Made by a program: the position numbers and the translations under genes
Assembly (NCBI RefSeq): GCF_938028825.1
Contig: NZ_CALIZP010000010.1
Coordinates: forward strand, 1-54,630
Source: an uncultured Cardiobacterium sp.
GTDB taxonomy: Bacteria > Pseudomonadota > Gammaproteobacteria > Cardiobacteriales > Cardiobacteriaceae
Reading direction: 5' to 3'
DNA: 54,630 nt
Shown here: positions 8,365 through 17,545 of the stretch, one piece after another
Numbering within the stretch: the stretch's first letter is position 1
Layout: each line of letters begins with the position of its first letter
The notes under the pieces: generated by a model
Seen by the model: only the letters and a program-made list of their open reading frames with translations
What the model was told of the DNA's origin: nothing
Databases searched by the model: none

Positions 8365-9995
8365 CCAAGTTTATTTTTGTTACCGGCGGCGTGGTTTCTT
8401 CTTTGGGGAAGGGCATCGCCGCCGCTTCTTTGGGCGCCATTCTGGAATCACGCGGGCTGCGCATCACGCTGATCAAGCTCGACCCTTATATTAATGTCGA
8501 TCCGGGGACGATGAGCCCCTTCCAGCACGGCGAGGTGTTCGTCACCCACGACGGCGCGGAAACCGACCTCGACCTCGGCCACTACGAGCGCTTCGTGCGC
8601 ATGCGCGCCACCCAGTTCAATAATTGCACCACCGGCCGCATTTACGCCGAGGTAATCCGCAAGGAACGCCACGGCGATTATCTCGGCGCGACGGTGCAGG
8701 TCATCCCGCATATTACCGATGCCATCAAGTCTTACGTATTGCGCGCCGCCGAAGGAGCGGATATTGCGCTGGTGGAAATCGGCGGCACGGTCGGCGACAT
8801 CGAATCGCTGCCGTTTCTCGAAGCCATCCGCCAGCTCGGTGCCCAGCTCGGCCGCAGCCGCTGTATGTATATCCACCTGACGCTCCTGCCCTACATCGCC
8901 GCCGCCGGGGAACTGAAAACGAAGCCGACGCAACACAGCGTCAAGGAATTGCGCTCCATCGGCATCCAGCCGGATATGCTGATCTGCCGCGCCGACCGCG
9001 ATATTCCCGACGACGAGCGACGTAAGATCGCCCTCTTCACCAATGTCCCCGCCGATGCCGTCTTCGCCGGACTGGACGTAAAAAATATCTACGAAATCCC
9101 GCTGCTCTATCACAAGCAGGGTGTGGACGAAGTCGTCATGCGCCACTTCGCCCTCGATGCCGCCCCCGCTGATCTCAGCGACTGGCAGCAGGTCAACGAC
9201 GCCATCGCTAACCTGAAGCACGAAGTGACGATTGCCATGGTCGGCAAATACGTGGATCTCACCGACGCCTACAAATCGCTCAACGAAGCGCTCTATCACG
9301 CCGGCATCCGCAGCGGCAACGCGGTGAACATCCGCTACATCGATTCCGAAGACCTGCACCGGCAGGGCGTGTCGCTGCTGGAAGGCGTGGACGGTGTTGT
9401 CGTGCCGGGCGGCTTCGGCAATCGCGGCATCAACGGCAAAATCCGCGCCGTGCAATACGCGCGCGAAAACCGCATCCCCTACCTCGGCATCTGCCTCGGC
9501 ATGCAGCTCGCCGTCATCGAATACGCGCGCCACGTCCTCGGCATCGAAAACGCGGGCAGCACCGAATGGGGCGATAGCAGCCAGGAACCCGTGGTCGCTC
9601 TCGTCACCGAATGGGTGAACGAACGTGGCGAGACCGAACAGCGCGACAAACAAAGCGACCTCGGCGGCACCATGCGCCTCGGCGCCCTGCCGGCGCGGCT
9701 CAAATCCGGCAGCAAAATTGCACAAATCTACGGCGCGGAAATTATCAACGAACGCCACCGCCACCGCTACGAAGTGAACAGCCACTACGAAAAACGCCTC
9801 GAAGAAGCGGGGCTCGTCATCTCCGGCCGCTCCGAAGACAACGGCCTCGTCGAAGTCATCGAACTGCCCGATCACCCGTGGTTCATCGCCTGTCAGTCGC
9901 ACCCCGAATTTACCTCCACCCCGCGCAAAGGGCACCCGCTCTTCGAATCCTTCATCCGCGCCGCGCGCGCCCATCACGACGGAGCAGACCGATGA
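8361..9995 (+). CDS. pyrG: CTP synthase
   Basis: PyrG makes CTP from UTP, ATP and glutamine. The 544 residues are typical. The N-terminal synthetase domain starts MTKFIFVTGGVVSSLGKGI and has LDPYINVDPGTMSPFQHGEV. The C-terminal class I glutamine amidotransferase domain has the nucleophile in YLGICLGMQ and the catalytic His-Glu in SHPEF. It overlaps tilS at its start and kdsA at its end, each by ATGA. This tilS-pyrG-kdsA-eno-ftsB arrangement is common in gammaproteobacteria. Confidence 0.97.
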   Translation: MTKFIFVTGGVVSSLGKGIAAASLGAILESRGLRITLIKLDPYINVDPGTMSPFQHGEVFVTHDGAETDLDLGHYERFVRMRATQFNNCTTGRIYAEVIRKERHGDYLGATVQVIPHITDAIKSYVLRAAEGADIALVEIGGTVGDIESLPFLEAIRQLGAQLGRSRCMYIHLTLLPYIAAAGELKTKPTQHSVKELRSIGIQPDMLICRADRDIPDDERRKIALFTNVPADAVFAGLDVKNIYEIPLLYHKQGVDEVVMRHFALDAAPADLSDWQQVNDAIANLKHEVTIAMVGKYVDLTDAYKSLNEALYHAGIRSGNAVNIRYIDSEDLHRQGVSLLEGVDGVVVPGGFGNRGINGKIRAVQYARENRIPYLGICLGMQLAVIEYARHVLGIENAGSTEWGDSSQEPVVALVTEWVNERGETEQRDKQSDLGGTMRLGALPARLKSGSKIAQIYGAEIINERHRHRYEVNSHYEKRLEEAGLVISGRSEDNGLVEVIELPDHPWFIACQSHPEFTSTPRKGHPLFESFIRAARAHHDGADR

Positions 9996-10804
9996 ACCTC
10001 TGCGGACACCACATCGGCAACGACCGCCCCTTCTTCCTCATCGCCGGTCCCTGCGTCATCGAGTCCGAAGCCCTCGCCCTTGCAACGGCGGAAACCCTGA
10101 AAACCATCACCGAGGACCTCGGCATCCCCTTCATCTACAAATCCTCCTTCGACAAGGCCAACCGCTCATCCGGCGCCAGCTATCGCGGCCCCGGCATCGC
10201 CGAAGGGCTGCGCATCCTCGCCAAAGTCAAAGCCGAGATTGGCGTCCCTGTCCTCACCGACGTGCACGAAGACACCCCGCTCGATGAAGTCGCCGCCGTG
10301 GTGGACGTGCTGCAAACCCCCGCCTTCCTCTGCCGCCAGACCAACTTCATCCACAACGTCTGCGCGCAAGGGCTGCCCGTCAACATCAAAAAAGGCCAGT
10401 TCCTCGCGCCGTGGGATATGCGCCACGTCGCCGACAAAGCCAGAAGCACCGGCAACGGGCGCATCATGCTGTGCGAACGCGGCGTGAGCTTCGGCTACAA
10501 CAACCTCGTCTCCGATATGCGCTCGCTGCCGGTGATGAAAGAAACCGGCTGCCCCGTCGTCTTCGACGCCACCCATTCCGTGCAACTGCCGGGCGGACAA
10601 GGCGCCTCCTCCGGCGGGCAGCGCGAATTCGTGCCGGTACTCGCGCGCGCGGCAGTTGCCGTCGGCGTCGCGGGGCTGTTCATGGAAACCCACCCCGACC
10701 CGGACAAAGCCCTCTCCGACGGGCCGAACGCCTGGCCACTGGGACAAATGTCCGCGCTGCTCAAACAACTGCAAGCGCTCGACAACATCGCCAAAACCCT
10801 CTAA
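9992..10804 (+). CDS. kdsA: 3-deoxy-8-phosphooctulonate synthase (KDO8P synthase)
   Basis: KdsA condenses arabinose-5-phosphate with phosphoenolpyruvate, the committed step towards KDO in lipopolysaccharide. The 270 residues include FLIAGPCVIES, YKSSFDKANRSS, GVPVLTDVHE, LPVNIKKGQFL and FDATHSVQLPGG, all diagnostic. The frame is open further upstream to 9611 but that part is the pyrG coding sequence read out of frame. The ATG at 9992 overlaps the pyrG stop and begins the conserved protein. Its presence supports an LPS-bearing cell. Confidence 0.96.
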   Translation: MNLCGHHIGNDRPFFLIAGPCVIESEALALATAETLKTITEDLGIPFIYKSSFDKANRSSGASYRGPGIAEGLRILAKVKAEIGVPVLTDVHEDTPLDEVAAVVDVLQTPAFLCRQTNFIHNVCAQGLPVNIKKGQFLAPWDMRHVADKARSTGNGRIMLCERGVSFGYNNLVSDMRSLPVMKETGCPVVFDATHSVQLPGGQGASSGGQREFVPVLARAAVAVGVAGLFMETHPDPDKALSDGPNAWPLGQMSALLKQLQALDNIAKTL

Positions 10805-10822
10805 CCAACAGGAGCCAACACA

Positions 10823-12115
10823 ATGACGACAACCGTACAAAACGTCAAAGCCCTCGAAATCCTCGACTCGCGCGGCAACCCGACCGTGCAAGTCACCGTC
10901 ACCCTCTCCGACGGCGCACAAGGCACCGCTGGCGTTCCTTCCGGCGCCTCCACCGGCTCGCGTGAAGCCCTCGAACTGCGCGATGGCGACAAAGCCCGCT
11001 ACCTCGGCAAAGGCGTAACCAAAGCCGTTGCCAACGTCAACGAAAAACTCGGCCCGGCGCTCAAAGGCAAAGCCATTGACGACCTCACCGCCCTCGACAA
11101 AATCATGCTCGACCTCGACGGCGACGACTTCAAAAAGAACCTCGGCGCAAACGCCATCCTCGGCGTCTCCCTCGCTCTCGCCCACGCCAAGGCTGCCAGC
11201 CTGAAAAAACCGCTCTACGCCGTGCTGCACAACACCACCGGCTACACCCTGCCCGTACCGATGATGAACATCGTCAACGGCGGCGAACACGCCGACAACA
11301 GCGTGGACATCCAGGAATTCATGATCATGCCTGCCGGCTTCAATAGCTTCCACGAAGCCCTGCGCGCCGGTTCCGAAATCTTCCACACCCTGAAAAAAGT
11401 CCTGCATGACAAAGGCCTTTCTACCGGCGTCGGCGACGAAGGCGGCTTTGCCCCTGACCTCGGCTCCAACGAAGAAGCCCTGCAAGTCATCATGGAAGCC
11501 ATCGCCAAAGCAGGCTACAAAGCCGGCGAACAAATCTACCTCGCCCTTGACGTTGCCGCTTCCGAACTCTACGAAAACGGCAAATACAGCCTCGCTTCCG
11601 AAGGCAAAACCTTCACCTCTGCCGAATTTGTGGACTACCTCGCCGGCCTCGTTGAGCGCTACCCGATCGTCTCCATCGAAGACGGCCTTGACGAAAGCGA
11701 CTGGGACGGCTGGAAAATCCTCACCGACAAACTCGGCGGCAAAGTGCAGCTCGTCGGCGACGACCTCTACGTCACCAACACCCGCATCTTCAAAGAAGGC
11801 ATCGAAAAAGGCATCGCCAATGCCATCCTCATCAAGCCGAACCAAATTGGCTCCCTCTCCGAAACCCTGCAAGCCATCAAAATGGCTGAAGATGCCGGCT
11901 ACGCCGCCATCGTCTCGCACCGTTCCGGCGAAACTGAGGACACCACCATTGCCGACATCGCCGTTGCCACTAGCGCCACGCAAATCAAGACCGGTTCACT
12001 GTGCCGCTCTGACCGTGTCGCCAAATACAACCGCCTGCTGACCATCGAAGCCGAACTCGGTGCTGAGGCCCGCTACGGCGGCAAAGCCGCCCTTCTCGGC
12101 AAAATCAAAAACTGA
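10823..12115 (+). CDS. eno: Enolase
   Basis: Enolase interconverts 2-phosphoglycerate and phosphoenolpyruvate in glycolysis. It is also a component of the RNA degradosome in many proteobacteria. At 430 residues it is full length. Visible motifs are LDSRGNPTVQVTV, GVPSGASTG, GGEHADN, GDEGGFAPDL, SIEDGLDESDW, ILIKPNQIGSLSET and VSHRSGETED. It follows kdsA by 18 bases with AGGAG upstream. An ftsB-like gene starts 5 bases after its stop. Confidence 0.98.
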   Translation: MTTTVQNVKALEILDSRGNPTVQVTVTLSDGAQGTAGVPSGASTGSREALELRDGDKARYLGKGVTKAVANVNEKLGPALKGKAIDDLTALDKIMLDLDGDDFKKNLGANAILGVSLALAHAKAASLKKPLYAVLHNTTGYTLPVPMMNIVNGGEHADNSVDIQEFMIMPAGFNSFHEALRAGSEIFHTLKKVLHDKGLSTGVGDEGGFAPDLGSNEEALQVIMEAIAKAGYKAGEQIYLALDVAASELYENGKYSLASEGKTFTSAEFVDYLAGLVERYPIVSIEDGLDESDWDGWKILTDKLGGKVQLVGDDLYVTNTRIFKEGIEKGIANAILIKPNQIGSLSETLQAIKMAEDAGYAAIVSHRSGETEDTTIADIAVATSATQIKTGSLCRSDRVAKYNRLLTIEAELGAEARYGGKAALLGKIKN

Positions 12116-12120
12116 GCGGC

Positions 12121-12651
12121 ATGAAAAAAGCGTTTATTACCCTGATGCTGCTCGCCATCGTGGGAAGCCTCGGTCTCATAAACGCCTACCTGTGGCGGTT
12201 GCAGAACCGTACCCAGGAACATATTGCCGACCTGCGCCAGCAGGTCGGCTTGCATTTGCGCGAAAACAAACTATTGAACGACCGCAACGACGCCCTGCGT
12301 GTCGAAGTCGAAAATCTCAAATCGCCCGAAGCCTACTACGCCCTCGAAGAAAAAGCGCGCGAGGACTACGGCATGATCGGCAAAAACGAAACCTACTTCG
12401 TCCTGCCCGACAGCGAAATGGCGGACATCCCCGACATCCCTGCCCTTGTCGAGCGGGAAAAACGGCGCAAGGCCACCGCCGCATTCACGACCGGTGCCGA
12501 GCCCTTGCTGCCGCCGGATGCCCGCCCTCTTGATCGGCAACTCAAACTCGAAACCGACCCGGCCGCGACCGCCGCCAGCGGCAAAAACAGCGTCGAACCC
12601 ATCCCCGTCAGCGCCGTACCGCTGGAACTCGAATCCCTGCCCGCCCGGTAG
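12121..12651 (+). CDS. ftsB: Cell division protein FtsB with long C-terminal extension
   Basis: FtsB is a bitopic inner-membrane protein that forms the FtsQLB complex at the septum. Residues 5-25 form the membrane helix. Residues about 30-65 form a heptad-like coiled coil (NRTQEHIADLRQQVG...NDALRVEVENL). The family tail ALEEKAREDYGMIGKNETYFVLP follows. Position directly after eno is typical. The protein is 176 residues, while FtsB is usually about 90-105. The extra 75 or so residues after FVLPDSE are Ala/Pro/Arg-rich with no recognised domain. Confidence 0.88.
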   Translation: MKKAFITLMLLAIVGSLGLINAYLWRLQNRTQEHIADLRQQVGLHLRENKLLNDRNDALRVEVENLKSPEAYYALEEKAREDYGMIGKNETYFVLPDSEMADIPDIPALVEREKRRKATAAFTTGAEPLLPPDARPLDRQLKLETDPAATAASGKNSVEPIPVSAVPLELESLPAR

Positions 12652-12782
12652 CCTCCCATCCCTTCACCCAACCGGTGGCGCAATCTCTTTGCCGCATTAC
12701 CGCTTCTGGCACATCGCCGCATGGTCCTTTGGACACGGCAAATCTTTTTTGATGTTGTTTTCCATGTTTCTTCCCTACCGTC

Positions 12783-12857
12783 GCCGGGCGACCGCAAGCG
12801 GGAAGGTTTTTCTCCATGCAAACGGCTTCATTCCGGGGCGCTTCATTTTTTGCCATA
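12783..12857 (+). repeat. Dispersed intergenic repeat, copy A
   Basis: The block running from TCGCC through GCGGGAAGGTTT and TGCAAACGGCTTCATT to TTTTTTGCCA matches, with small changes, the minus strand of about 42686-42765. It lies in the 390-base gap between ftsB and ilvE, where I see no gene. Another C-rich hairpin-like run follows at about 12897-12920. Confidence 0.5.
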
Positions 12858-12988
12858 CACGAAAAAGCCGGTACGAAACGGTGCCAACCGCTCTTCCCTT
12901 CCCCCCGCTTGCGGGACGGGAACAGCTCGCGCGGCGAGAAAGAGGTAAGGGTGTTCGCCCGCAGGACGAATTTTGTCATGTGCGCAAC

Positions 12989-13032
12989 GCCGCATAAAAA
13001 ACGCCGCATTGTCGCGGCGTTTTTTATGCGGC
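12989..13032. terminator. Bidirectional terminator between ftsB and ilvE
   Basis: A perfect 19-base inverted repeat contains A6 on one arm and T6 on the other around the loop ATTGTC. It can end transcripts arriving from ftsB on the plus strand and from ilvE on the minus strand. Confidence 0.92.
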
Positions 13033-13041
13033 AGGCGGGCA

Positions 13042-14043
13042 TCAGGCGACTTTGTGAATCCAGCCGTAGCGGTCGGGGGCGATGCCGTACTGGATGTCGG
13101 TGATGGCCTTGCGGATGGCGAGACCGCGTTCCTGTCCGCCGGTAACAGGGATTTCTTTGCCGTGGATGACAAAGGCGGTAACGGGCGAGATGACCGCCGC
13201 CGTGCCGGTCAGTATCGCTTCCGCGCCGCCTTCGACTGCCGCTTGCAGTTCGGCGACAGTGAAATCGCGCTCGCTGACGCGGTAGCCGAGGTCGGCGGCG
13301 ATTTGCAGCACCGAGGCGCGGGTAACCCCGTGCAGGAATGCATCGGTGAGCGGTTTGGTGATGATTTCGTCGCCCTTGATCAGCATGAAGTTGCTGGCAC
13401 CCGTTTCCTGCACGTCGCCACCCGGACAGAAGAGCACCTGGTTTGCGCCGTATTTTGCTTTGGCATCCAGCACCCACGGCAGGGCGGAGGCGTAGTTGCC
13501 GCCGCATTTGATGCGCCCCATGTGCGGCGCGCAGCGCATGTGTTCGGTCTCGACCAGCAGTTTCATCGGCGAGCCGACTTTGAAGTAGTCGCCGACCGGC
13601 GAGGCGAGGATGTAGAGCAGGGCGCTCGTCGTGCCGCTGCCCGCCTTGCCGATAACGGGGTCGGTGCCGACCAGGGTCGGACGCAGGTACATGGCGTTCG
13701 GCGCATCGGGGACGATGTCGGCAGCGCGCTTGACCAGTTCGAACAGCGCGGCGCGGTAGGTATCCGCTTCCGGTACCGGCATTTGCAGCAGGCGGGCGCT
13801 TTGCCGCATGCGCGCGATGTTGTCGTCGGGGCGGAAGATGACGATGTCGCCGTTTTGCTGGCGGAAGGCTTTCAGCCCCTCGAAGCATTCGCTGCCGTAA
13901 TGCAGGGCGTGCGCGCCGGGCGGGAAGGGCATTTCCGCGCTGCTTTGCCAGCGCAGCGGCTGCCAGGCGCCGCCCTCAAAGGCGATGACCGGCATTTCGG
14001 GGTAAAACACGCTGCCGAAGACGGCGGGGACTTCTCTGCTCAT
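13042..14043 (-). CDS. ilvE: Branched-chain amino acid aminotransferase
   Basis: IlvE transfers the amino group between glutamate and the keto acids of Leu, Ile and Val, using PLP. The 333-residue length and the motifs ALHYGSECFEGLKAFR, MYLRPTLVGTD, GRIKCGGNYAS (PLP lysine about K179) and ETGASNFM point to the longer BCAT type found in Haemophilus and many Gram-positives. It is transcribed alone, towards the palindromic terminator. The upstream gap is short and shows no leader-peptide attenuator that I can see. Confidence 0.93.
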   Translation of the reverse strand: MSREVPAVFGSVFYPEMPVIAFEGGAWQPLRWQSSAEMPFPPGAHALHYGSECFEGLKAFRQQNGDIVIFRPDDNIARMRQSARLLQMPVPEADTYRAALFELVKRAADIVPDAPNAMYLRPTLVGTDPVIGKAGSGTTSALLYILASPVGDYFKVGSPMKLLVETEHMRCAPHMGRIKCGGNYASALPWVLDAKAKYGANQVLFCPGGDVQETGASNFMLIKGDEIITKPLTDAFLHGVTRASVLQIAADLGYRVSERDFTVAELQAAVEGGAEAILTGTAAVISPVTAFVIHGKEIPVTGGQERGLAIRKAITDIQYGIAPDRYGWIHKVA

Positions 14044-14223
14044 GGGATTTCCTCTGTGATATGGGTTGGGGGTGGCACGATAGCGCGCCGCCTGCCGCTT
14101 GGCAAGGAATGGCGCGCGGATTGAGCGGGTTTTACCGCATCACGTAATCATTGTAGGTATTCCCGCCTTGCATCCGGGAGAAATGATGATAACGCCGCCG
14201 TGCAGTGGTGATTTTCGCCAGTG

Positions 14224-14775
14224 TCAGGTGTGCCTGGGCGGATGCGGCGGGTAGGGCAGCGGCAGGATATGCGCCAGCCGCGCGCGCACGTCGTTCCAAT
14301 GCCAGAGCCGGAAGGCGGGGTGGGCGTCGATGCCGACATCCAGCGCCGCACCGTGCAGCCGTACGCAGCCGTGGGTGTGGCCGTAGAGATGCCAACTGCC
14401 GCGCTGCGCGCCGCGCCATTCCAGAATGGGGTAATGGAACATCACCAGCGTCTGTCCATCCAGTGTTTCTTCGTGGTAGGGCCTGATCCAGCGGAAGCGC
14501 TCGGCGAGATAGGGATCGGCGCCGAGTTCGTCATCATGATTGCCACTGATGAGGCAGATTTCGCCGTTGAGTTCGGCGAGCAGGCGGAAGGTTTCGGCCA
14601 GTCCGCCGAAGGAGACATCGCCGAGGTGGTAAACGCGGTCGCCCTTGCCGACCTGGGCATTCCAGCGGGCGATGATAGCGCTGTTCATCTCGTGCACACT
14701 GCGAAAGGGGCGGTGGCAGTACTTGATGATGCCGTGATGGAAGAAATGCGTATCTGCGGTAAAAAATACATTCAT
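14224..14775 (-). CDS. Calcineurin-like metallophosphoesterase
   Basis: This 183-residue cytosolic protein contains the full metallophosphoesterase set in order: ADTHFFHHG, YHLGDVSFGG, ISGNHDDE, MFHYPILEW and YGHTHG. These ligate two metal ions. Proteins of this compact type are usually annotated as phosphoesterases or hydrolases of unknown substrate. An in-frame ATG 12 bases upstream is possible, but MNVFFTADTH is the natural start of the fold. It stands alone between ilvE and a lipoprotein gene. Confidence 0.85.
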   Translation of the reverse strand: MNVFFTADTHFFHHGIIKYCHRPFRSVHEMNSAIIARWNAQVGKGDRVYHLGDVSFGGLAETFRLLAELNGEICLISGNHDDELGADPYLAERFRWIRPYHEETLDGQTLVMFHYPILEWRGAQRGSWHLYGHTHGCVRLHGAALDVGIDAHPAFRLWHWNDVRARLAHILPLPYPPHPPRHT

Positions 14776-14851
14776 GCCTGTTTCCATTGAATTTTTCGTT
14801 GCATGATAACAAAAAAGGAGGGCGCCATTTCAGGGCGCGCGTCAACAGAAA

Positions 14852-14870
14852 GCCCCTGCGACGCAGGGGC
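14852..14870 (-). terminator. GC-rich hairpin downstream of third lipoprotein gene
   Basis: GCCCCTGCG and CGCAGGGGC form a tight stem, followed on the minus strand by TTTCTG. It is probably a weak terminator for the lipoprotein gene whose stop lies 30 bases upstream. Confidence 0.5.
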
Positions 14871-14899
14871 AGGACGAAGAAGGCGATCCCGTCAGTCTG

Positions 14900-15688
14900 T
14901 CAATTCGTACCGGTACCGCGCGACCATTGCTGTGTGCCGCCGAACGCACCCTGGAAATTCTCCGTCGGGTTCGTGTAGTGCCCGGCCATCTCTTTGGCAT
15001 TGTCGCCGTAGAAGGCACCGTCAACGTGCGTATTGTTGGTAATGCCTGAAAATTTGTTGCCGTTAATCGTCGCTTCCAGATTGCGATCAACGAAATTGCT
15101 CTTGTCGCCCGGTTTGGTAAAGGCCATTTTCAGGGTCTTGTCGGCGAAATTGGCCCTCGCAATCATCACGCCGTTGCTGTAAGCGTTATCGGCATTATTG
15201 ACATGAAGCACGTCGCCGACATATTCCGCCTCGCCTTTTGCCGGGACATTGGCAGACAAATATCCCTGATGGAAGACGATATTGTTGCCGTCGTAATTGA
15301 GGGCACCAAAGCGGGCATTCGCCTGTCGGGTCGTGCCGACATAGAACTTCCTGTAAGAAACGCCGCCCAGCACCACGCCCCTGTCCAGGGCAACGATCCG
15401 TCCGTTTTTTATACCAGACACGACCAGCGGCAATTCCCTGCCATTGAAGGTCAGCGTATCGAAACTGGGCGCATTGCCGGATACCGAACCATCGGCAGCG
15501 TGCTTGTCGGTGTTGTAAGAACGCATGCTGCGATAGACATTCTTGCCGGGCGTTGGCGCGGGCGCAGGAATATTGGGCGTGGGCTTGGGCGATGGGACAA
15601 TCTTGATACCGGGGCCACCGCCGCCGCAACCGGCAAGCAATAAGGCCAATGCAACACCGCTTATGGTACCCATGAATCTGGAAGACAT
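14900..15688 (-). CDS. TbpB-like surface lipoprotein, solitary copy
   Basis: This 262-residue lipoprotein has lipobox LLAGC (Cys21), then GGGG and a Pro-rich stalk (about 25-48). The C-terminal half reads AEYVGDVLHVNN, ANFADKTLKMAF, LEATINGNKFSG and GAFYGDNAKEMAGHY...FQGAFGGTQ. This is the eight-stranded barrel signature shared by TbpB lobes, haemophilins and other Slam-exported lipoproteins. It is not closely related to the tandem pair at 5174-6978. AGGAG precedes the ATG. No Slam or TonB-dependent receptor gene is nearby, so its ligand cannot be inferred from context. Confidence 0.78.
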   Translation of the reverse strand: MSSRFMGTISGVALALLLAGCGGGGPGIKIVPSPKPTPNIPAPAPTPGKNVYRSMRSYNTDKHAADGSVSGNAPSFDTLTFNGRELPLVVSGIKNGRIVALDRGVVLGGVSYRKFYVGTTRQANARFGALNYDGNNIVFHQGYLSANVPAKGEAEYVGDVLHVNNADNAYSNGVMIARANFADKTLKMAFTKPGDKSNFVDRNLEATINGNKFSGITNNTHVDGAFYGDNAKEMAGHYTNPTENFQGAFGGTQQWSRGTGTN

Positions 15689-16239
15689 AACAATCTCCTT
15701 ACATTTTGAATAAAAACAACAGGGGATTCATCGCAAACAGCATGCAGGCATCGGGCAATGATGCGGGAATTGTCCGGAATCGCCCACCTGCATTCAGGTA
15801 ACGCCGAATCCGTGCATCATTATGTGAAGCGGCCATGATTTCCGTCAAGCAAACAGAACGGCATAACGCGTACTTTGCCCGTTTATCGCGCTGAATATAC
15901 AAGGAAAATATTGATAATTACTAAATACGCATATTGCGGACAGAATTTATTTATCTGTACGGCGACGTGTATCGGCGCAATATAGGTGGTAGGGAATCTC
16001 ACCATAATCCGGCAGAATAGGGCGCGATATGTGCACATAAAAGGAAAACCATAGGCAAATGAAACAAAACCGTCATCAGGAAATATACATATCCGATTGT
16101 ATCTGGCCGGTATCAGCAATAAGCAATAGCAATACGCGCGGCGGGCAAGTCGCTGAAAACCGCACGACCCCGCCCGGGCGCTCCGCTTGCGGTTTTTCCG
16201 CCCGCCGCATGAGGTCTGCCCCGTTTGCTGCGGCCATGC
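15689..16239. other. Non-coding stretch, no gene recognised
   Basis: About 550 bases between a lipoprotein gene start and mvk hold only short frames without motifs. The middle (about 15890-16110) is relatively AT-rich. At 16162-16198 AAAACCGCA and TGCGGTTTTT bracket a GC-rich loop and could form a plus-strand terminator, though no plus-strand gene leads into it. Confidence 0.5.
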
Positions 16240-16262
16240 AAAAAAACCGGCGGCTGCCGGTT
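16240..16262 (-). terminator. Terminator of mevalonate kinase gene
   Basis: On the minus strand AACCGGC and GCCGGTT form a stem with loop AGCC followed by a run of T. It starts directly after the mvk stop codon. Confidence 0.85.
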
Positions 16263-16263
16263 C

Positions 16264-17178
16264 TTACGCATCAAAGCGAATGCCGTCGGCGGCGATGGTG
16301 ACCGGCTGATGCTGCGGTGGCGGGGTGTCGGCAAGCGCGAGGATACAGTCGCCGAGGCCGCTGCCGCTGATTTTTACTGCATGGGCATGCGGGCGGGCAG
16401 CGGCGATGTGCGCCGCTTGCACCGCATCACAGACGCCGAGGGCGGTCATCAAGGTCTGGTAATCATTCAGCAGGCGGTAAACGTCCGGCCAGTCACCGCT
16501 TGCGGCGGCTGCGATGGTGGCCGCACTGTTCGCGCCCATTTGCGCGTAGCATTCCCGGTAACGCTGTGGTTCGGCTGCGGCACGGGCGGCGAGCTGCGCC
16601 AGCACGGTAGCGGTCGGCGTTTTGTAGCCCGCATAGCGCAGGCTGAGGCCGGTGGGCGGCAGTGGCAGTGGGCGGATGCGGGCAGATGTGATGTCTGTGG
16701 CGGGGGTGTAGGCAATGATGCTGCCCGCCAGCGAGGCGGCGAGGTCGGCACCGCTGCCGCGCTGTTGCACGGTGAGGATGGTACGGTGCGCCGCGCGGTG
16801 CAGGGCAGGCGGGTCGCAGGCATCGCCGCGCAGGCGGGCAAGCAGGGCGGTGCAGGCGGCGGTTACGGCAGCAGATGAACCGAGGCCGAGGGTGGGGTCG
16901 ATTTCGCTGAGAATGTCGAGTTCCAGGCCGCAGGCGGGTGGTGTCTGGCGCAGGGCGGCGAGGATAAAGCGCAATTTGGGATGGTCGGCGAGGGTGTCGA
17001 GGTCGGTGGTGTGTGCAGCCAGCGCGCTGTGGATGATGAGGCGGCGGTCGGCGCGGGTTGTGGCATGGATGCGGATGCGCGCGGCGACAGCGCAGACGAT
17101 GGCGGACGCCCCATAGACCACGGCGTGCTCGCCGCTGATCATGATTGAGCCGGGGGCGGAGACGGTGAGTTGTGTCAT
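16264..17178 (-). CDS. mvk: Mevalonate kinase
   Basis: This 304-residue GHMP kinase phosphorylates mevalonate in the mevalonate route to isopentenyl diphosphate. The start APGSIMISGEHAVVYG contains the GEHxVVYG box specific to mevalonate kinase. TLGLGSSAAVTAA is the GHMP phosphate-binding loop and KISGSGLGDCILAL is motif 3. It lacks the PAKxNL..LxVxxxRxDGYH pattern of IspE. The start MTQLTVSAPG is preferred over upstream in-frame starts that add non-homologous sequence. Most gammaproteobacteria use the MEP route, so this gene is notable together with the missing ispE near 22700. The gene appears monocistronic, and other pathway genes are not in the window. Confidence 0.88.
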   Translation of the reverse strand: MTQLTVSAPGSIMISGEHAVVYGASAIVCAVAARIRIHATTRADRRLIIHSALAAHTTDLDTLADHPKLRFILAALRQTPPACGLELDILSEIDPTLGLGSSAAVTAACTALLARLRGDACDPPALHRAAHRTILTVQQRGSGADLAASLAGSIIAYTPATDITSARIRPLPLPPTGLSLRYAGYKTPTATVLAQLAARAAAEPQRYRECYAQMGANSAATIAAAASGDWPDVYRLLNDYQTLMTALGVCDAVQAAHIAAARPHAHAVKISGSGLGDCILALADTPPPQHQPVTIAADGIRFDA

Positions 17179-17268
17179 CAGATGCCGCCTTGTGGCCGGG
17201 CGGCAAGCGGTTTGTGCGGGGTGTGGTTGAATCGCCCAAACATGGTGGCGACAAGGAGAGGCGGGGCA

Positions 17269-17314
17269 GGCTGCAGCCCGCCGTGATAACGCCGATGGTG
17301 GGCTAAAGCCCACC
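17269..17314. repeat. REP-like paired hairpins upstream of mvk
   Basis: Two nearby palindromes, GGCTGCAGCC and GGTGGGCT-AA-AGCCCACC, lie in the 367-base gap between mvk and the small membrane protein gene. The GGTGGGCTnnAGCCCACC form is common as an extragenic repeat in many bacteria. I see no gene between 17179 and 17470. Confidence 0.55.
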
Positions 17315-17473
17315 CTACAAATCCTGTCTTGCTTCTTGGGATTGGCATGACGCCGCGCTCGCCGGCGGTCAGTAATTCATTCCGCGTCATCTTGAAATAT
17401 GAGCCATCCGGATAATGATCCGAGCGGTATGCCGTTTGGCATGCGGGCGGGTTTAGGCGGCGCTCCCGGGAAT

Positions 17474-17503
17474 AAAAACAAGGGATTTTCTCCCTTGTTT
17501 TTT
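17474..17503. terminator. Bidirectional terminator downstream of phase-variable gene
   Basis: AAAAACAAGGGA and TCCCTTGTTTTT form a perfect 12-base stem with loop TTTTC. It lies 43 bases past the in-frame stop of the small membrane protein gene on the minus strand. Confidence 0.88.
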
Positions 17504-17545
17504 CTCTTTGTGTTATTGATGGATTCGTTGGGCATATCTTTCGGA

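Noticed and set aside
9611..9991. N-terminal extension of the kdsA frame by 127 codons
   Set aside because: It is the pyrG coding sequence in another frame. KdsA homology begins at 9992, where ATGA overlaps the pyrG stop.
10166..11983. A 605-codon minus-strand frame opposite kdsA and eno
   Set aside because: Its sequence is low-complexity Gly/Val/Phe/Asp typical of antisense to GC-rich genes, with no domain.
15883..16119. A 78-codon frame upstream of mvk
   Set aside because: It has no ribosome site, motif or coding-like composition and its reverse strand is equally plausible.
16264..17178. The GHMP kinase as IspE
   Set aside because: The GEHAVVYG box and short mevalonate-kinase layout are present and the IspE N-terminal DGYH motif is absent.
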